Source of the DNA: an uncultured Lachnospiraceae bacterium
GTDB lineage: Bacteria > Bacillota > Clostridia > Lachnospirales > Lachnospiraceae
Length of the DNA: 21,954 nucleotides
Assembly (NCBI GenBank): GCA_902489645.1
Contig: CABUAW010000042.1
Coordinates: 1 to 21,954, forward strand
Direction: 5' to 3'
Part shown: one piece after another, positions 21,723 to 21,954 of the stretch
Layout of the letters: every line of letters starts with the position of its first letter
Numbering within the stretch: position 1 is the stretch's first letter
Position numbers and translations under genes: made by a program
Notes under the pieces: model-generated
Database searches by the model: none
What the model was told of the DNA's origin: nothing
The model's input: the letters and a program-made list of their open reading frames with translations, nothing else

Positions 21723-21954
21723 TTACCAGTTTTCCTTTAAAAATCCAACAATATCCACAGCCTTTGGCGGACAGCCGCCCAGGTTTTTCTTAAAGCAGGA
21801 GGTACACTGTCCGATACCGATGGCCCCGCTGCGGCCCCGATAGCCCTGGCCGATGGCCAACGTCCCCTTTTTCTTTGGTTTTAAAAGTCCGGCTTCATCC
21901 AACCGGTCCAATGCATAGATGAGTGAGCCGTAGCAGGCCGAGCAGGCCTCCTTT
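21723..21954 (-). CDS. C-terminal part of a probable DUF362 family protein, 5'-truncated by window edge
   Basis: The frame is open to the right edge and ends at TAA 21723-21725, giving about 76 residues. The visible end reads CSACYGSLIYALDRLDEAG, then IGQGYRGRSGAIGIGQCTSC and GGCPPKAVDIVGFLKENW. The cysteines and the GCPP motif resemble the C-terminus of clostridial DUF362 proteins, which may bind an iron-sulfur cluster. Identification rests on memory of the family pattern and on a partial sequence. A TTG at 21911 could be misread as a start, but the frame continues upstream with conserved-looking sequence. Confidence 0.6.
   Translation of the reverse strand, partial: KEACSACYGSLIYALDRLDEAGLLKPKKKGTLAIGQGYRGRSGAIGIGQCTSCFKKNLGGCPPKAVDIVGFLKENW

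Noticed and set aside
1..21954. CRISPR array or prophage remnants
   Set aside because: No regularly spaced direct repeats, and no integrase or phage structural genes. The tRNA genes show no repeated 3' ends that would mark an attachment site in the window.

Overview
The window looks like the chromosome of a low-to-moderate GC Firmicute of the class Clostridia, most likely a gut Lachnospiraceae-type anaerobe. The reasons are strong GGAGG ribosome binding sites, consensus sigma-A promoters with 17-bp spacers, DUF951, DUF1540, DUF2804 and DUF362 genes of clostridial type, a rpsF-ssb-rpsR operon, and tRNA genes without an encoded CCA. This is an inference from gene content; no database was searched. 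Every protein gene lies on the minus strand except one small DUF1540 gene, so the window reads from right to left.

Left part (1-4000): two paralogous LctP-family lactate permease genes, the first cut by the window edge, with a short membrane-protein gene between them. Both permease promoters carry the same -35/-10 pair. Both also have TGGT-N3-ACCA palindromes of the LldR/PdhR (FadR-type GntR) kind about 180-230 bp upstream of the promoter. The regulator itself is not in the window.

Core part (4039-11382): the rpsF-ssb-rpsR operon, a DUF951 gene, tRNA-Thr(CGT), then an apparent operon of SGNH hydrolase, pyrimidine-nucleoside phosphorylase and DUF2804 protein. An L,D-transpeptidase, the DUF1540 protein and a LacX-like aldose 1-epimerase follow. 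The gap 11383-11741 holds a consensus plus-strand promoter covered by a perfect 11-bp-arm palindrome, structured sequence and a strong terminator: a candidate stand-alone small RNA of about 170 nt.

Right part (11742-21280): a glycan operon transcribed from a strong promoter at about 21260, with a second promoter inside it at about 20147. In order it encodes two GT2 glycosyltransferases, a TagGH/Wzm-Wzt-type ABC exporter, two tandem GlfT2-like galactofuranosyltransferases, UDP-galactopyranose mutase (Glf) and, 54 bp later, a LysR regulator. The likely product is a galactofuranose-containing cell-wall or surface polysaccharide, assembled inside the cell on a lipid carrier and exported by the ABC transporter. 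The set resembles the mycobacterial galactan genes (glf, glfT1, glfT2, wzm, wzt) in compact form. No priming transferase, galE or polymer-attachment enzyme is present. Beyond it lie tRNA-Pro(CGG) and the 3' end of a probable DUF362 gene.
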